Positions 6,438 to 7,012 of a stretch of DNA of 7,012 nt are shown piece by piece. The DNA lies in the NCBI GenBank assembly GCA_945872375.1, contig CAMBYR010000114.1, positions 1 to 7,012 on the forward strand. Reading direction: 5' to 3'. The notes below the pieces were generated by a model, which did not search any database, had not been told where the DNA came from, and saw only the letters and a list, made by a program, of their open reading frames with translations. How positions within the stretch are numbered: the first letter of the stretch is position 1; each line of letters begins with the position of its first letter. Origin of the DNA: an uncultured Blautia sp. (lineage in GTDB: Bacteria; Bacillota; Clostridia; Lachnospirales; Lachnospiraceae). The translations under genes were made by a program, and so were the position numbers.

Positions 6438-7012
6438 ATGGATACACCTACAATTGCGGCATATTACCGTGAGTCTGACCCGCTGAAGCGCATAGCTCTT
6501 CTGGAACGGGCAGTGGCAGAGGGAGAAGATACCGAAGAAAATGCGATTCGAAAGGAACTTTGGGAAATCCGGTACGGAGAAGCCGCTGAGACAGGCAAGG
6601 GTGCCAGAGCAGATGGTTTTCTGGCTTTGTGGATGGTGCTGGAATACAACCGGGATGCAGGAAAGAAGCTGTTTGGTTCCGGCCGCGCGAATAAGGAAAT
6701 CATAAAAACTCTGAACAAGCTTCGTTTTGAGGAAATACAGAACAAAAGTGATCTTCATCGGGAACTCCTTTACCGCGAATGCGTTCACATGGTTCAGCTT
6801 TATATGAATCTTTGCCAGAAGGATAAAAACTACAGCAGTCTTCTGCTTGGAATGATCAGCATGAGTGACGATCGTGTAAAAGATAAGATTCGCGCAGATA
6901 TCCGTGAAACCGCAGTGAAGCTTCCGGCAGAACTGAAGCTGGAGAAAGAACTGTCTATGATCACAAAAGCGGCAAGTGAAGATTTCATGAACTTTGAGGT
7001 CAAACAGGGCGA
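6438..7012 (+). CDS. Hypothetical helical protein, cut by the window edge (possibly DUF6553)
   Basis: An open frame runs from ATG 6438 to the end of the window (191 codons, no stop), so the C-terminus is missing. GAAAGGGG at 6424-6431 lies six bases before the ATG, and the gene begins 23 bases after glf, in the same probable operon. The protein begins MDTPTIAAYYRESDPLKR and is mostly amphipathic helix with many charged residues. It has no signal peptide, no membrane segment and no catalytic motif that I recognise. A segment near 69-85 (EYNRDAGKKLFGSGRAN) is the most distinctive. It resembles, from memory only, the DUF6553 family of Lachnospiraceae; that assignment is weak. That it is a real gene is well supported by the ribosome binding site, the open frame and its neighbours. 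Confidence 0.8.
   Translation, partial: MDTPTIAAYYRESDPLKRIALLERAVAEGEDTEENAIRKELWEIRYGEAAETGKGARADGFLALWMVLEYNRDAGKKLFGSGRANKEIIKTLNKLRFEEIQNKSDLHRELLYRECVHMVQLYMNLCQKDKNYSSLLLGMISMSDDRVKDKIRADIRETAVKLPAELKLEKELSMITKAASEDFMNFEVKQG

Overview
The window looks like chromosomal DNA of a Gram-positive anaerobe of the class Clostridia, most likely Lachnospiraceae. The evidence is strong AGGAGG-type ribosome binding sites, moderate GC content, TTG start use, and the gene families themselves (DUF1292, DUF5662, glycogen-type GH13, UDP-galactopyranose mutase). The taxonomic call is inference from protein character, not from a marker gene.

Layout. Bases 1-52 look like the last bases of a group II intron on the + strand: the tail of domain V and a complete domain VI hairpin with a bulged branch-point adenosine. 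Next come two minus-strand genes, each with its own promoter: a small DUF1292 protein with a Cys-rich N-terminus (68-460) and a CPA2-family cation/proton antiporter (657-1832), which ends at a clear intrinsic terminator (about 524-568). A 197-base AT-rich divergent region (1833-2029) carries back-to-back extended -10 promoters. From 2030 to the end everything runs on the + strand: exodeoxyribonuclease III (2030-2785), interrupted by two adjacent in-frame TAA codons; a GH13 glycogen-debranching-like protein with a degenerate active site (2874-4727); a DUF5662 protein (4740-5276); UDP-galactopyranose mutase glf (5293-6414); and an unfinished hypothetical gene (6438 to the edge). The four genes from 2874 on are 12-23 bases apart, each with its own ribosome binding site, and are probably co-transcribed.

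How the genes relate. There is no single pathway. The + strand cluster mixes a DNA repair nuclease, a glucan-binding-like pseudoenzyme candidate, a His-rich protein of unknown function and a nucleotide-sugar mutase that supplies galactofuranose. The points most worth following are: (1) the GH13 protein keeps the fold signatures of the GlgX/isoamylase group but has lost the nucleophile Asp, the acid/base Glu and both conserved His, so it is probably not a hydrolase; (2) the exonuclease gene is broken by what looks like a tight cluster of G-to-T changes in an otherwise perfectly conserved reading frame; (3) the group II intron end lies 15 bases beyond the DUF1292 stop codon.
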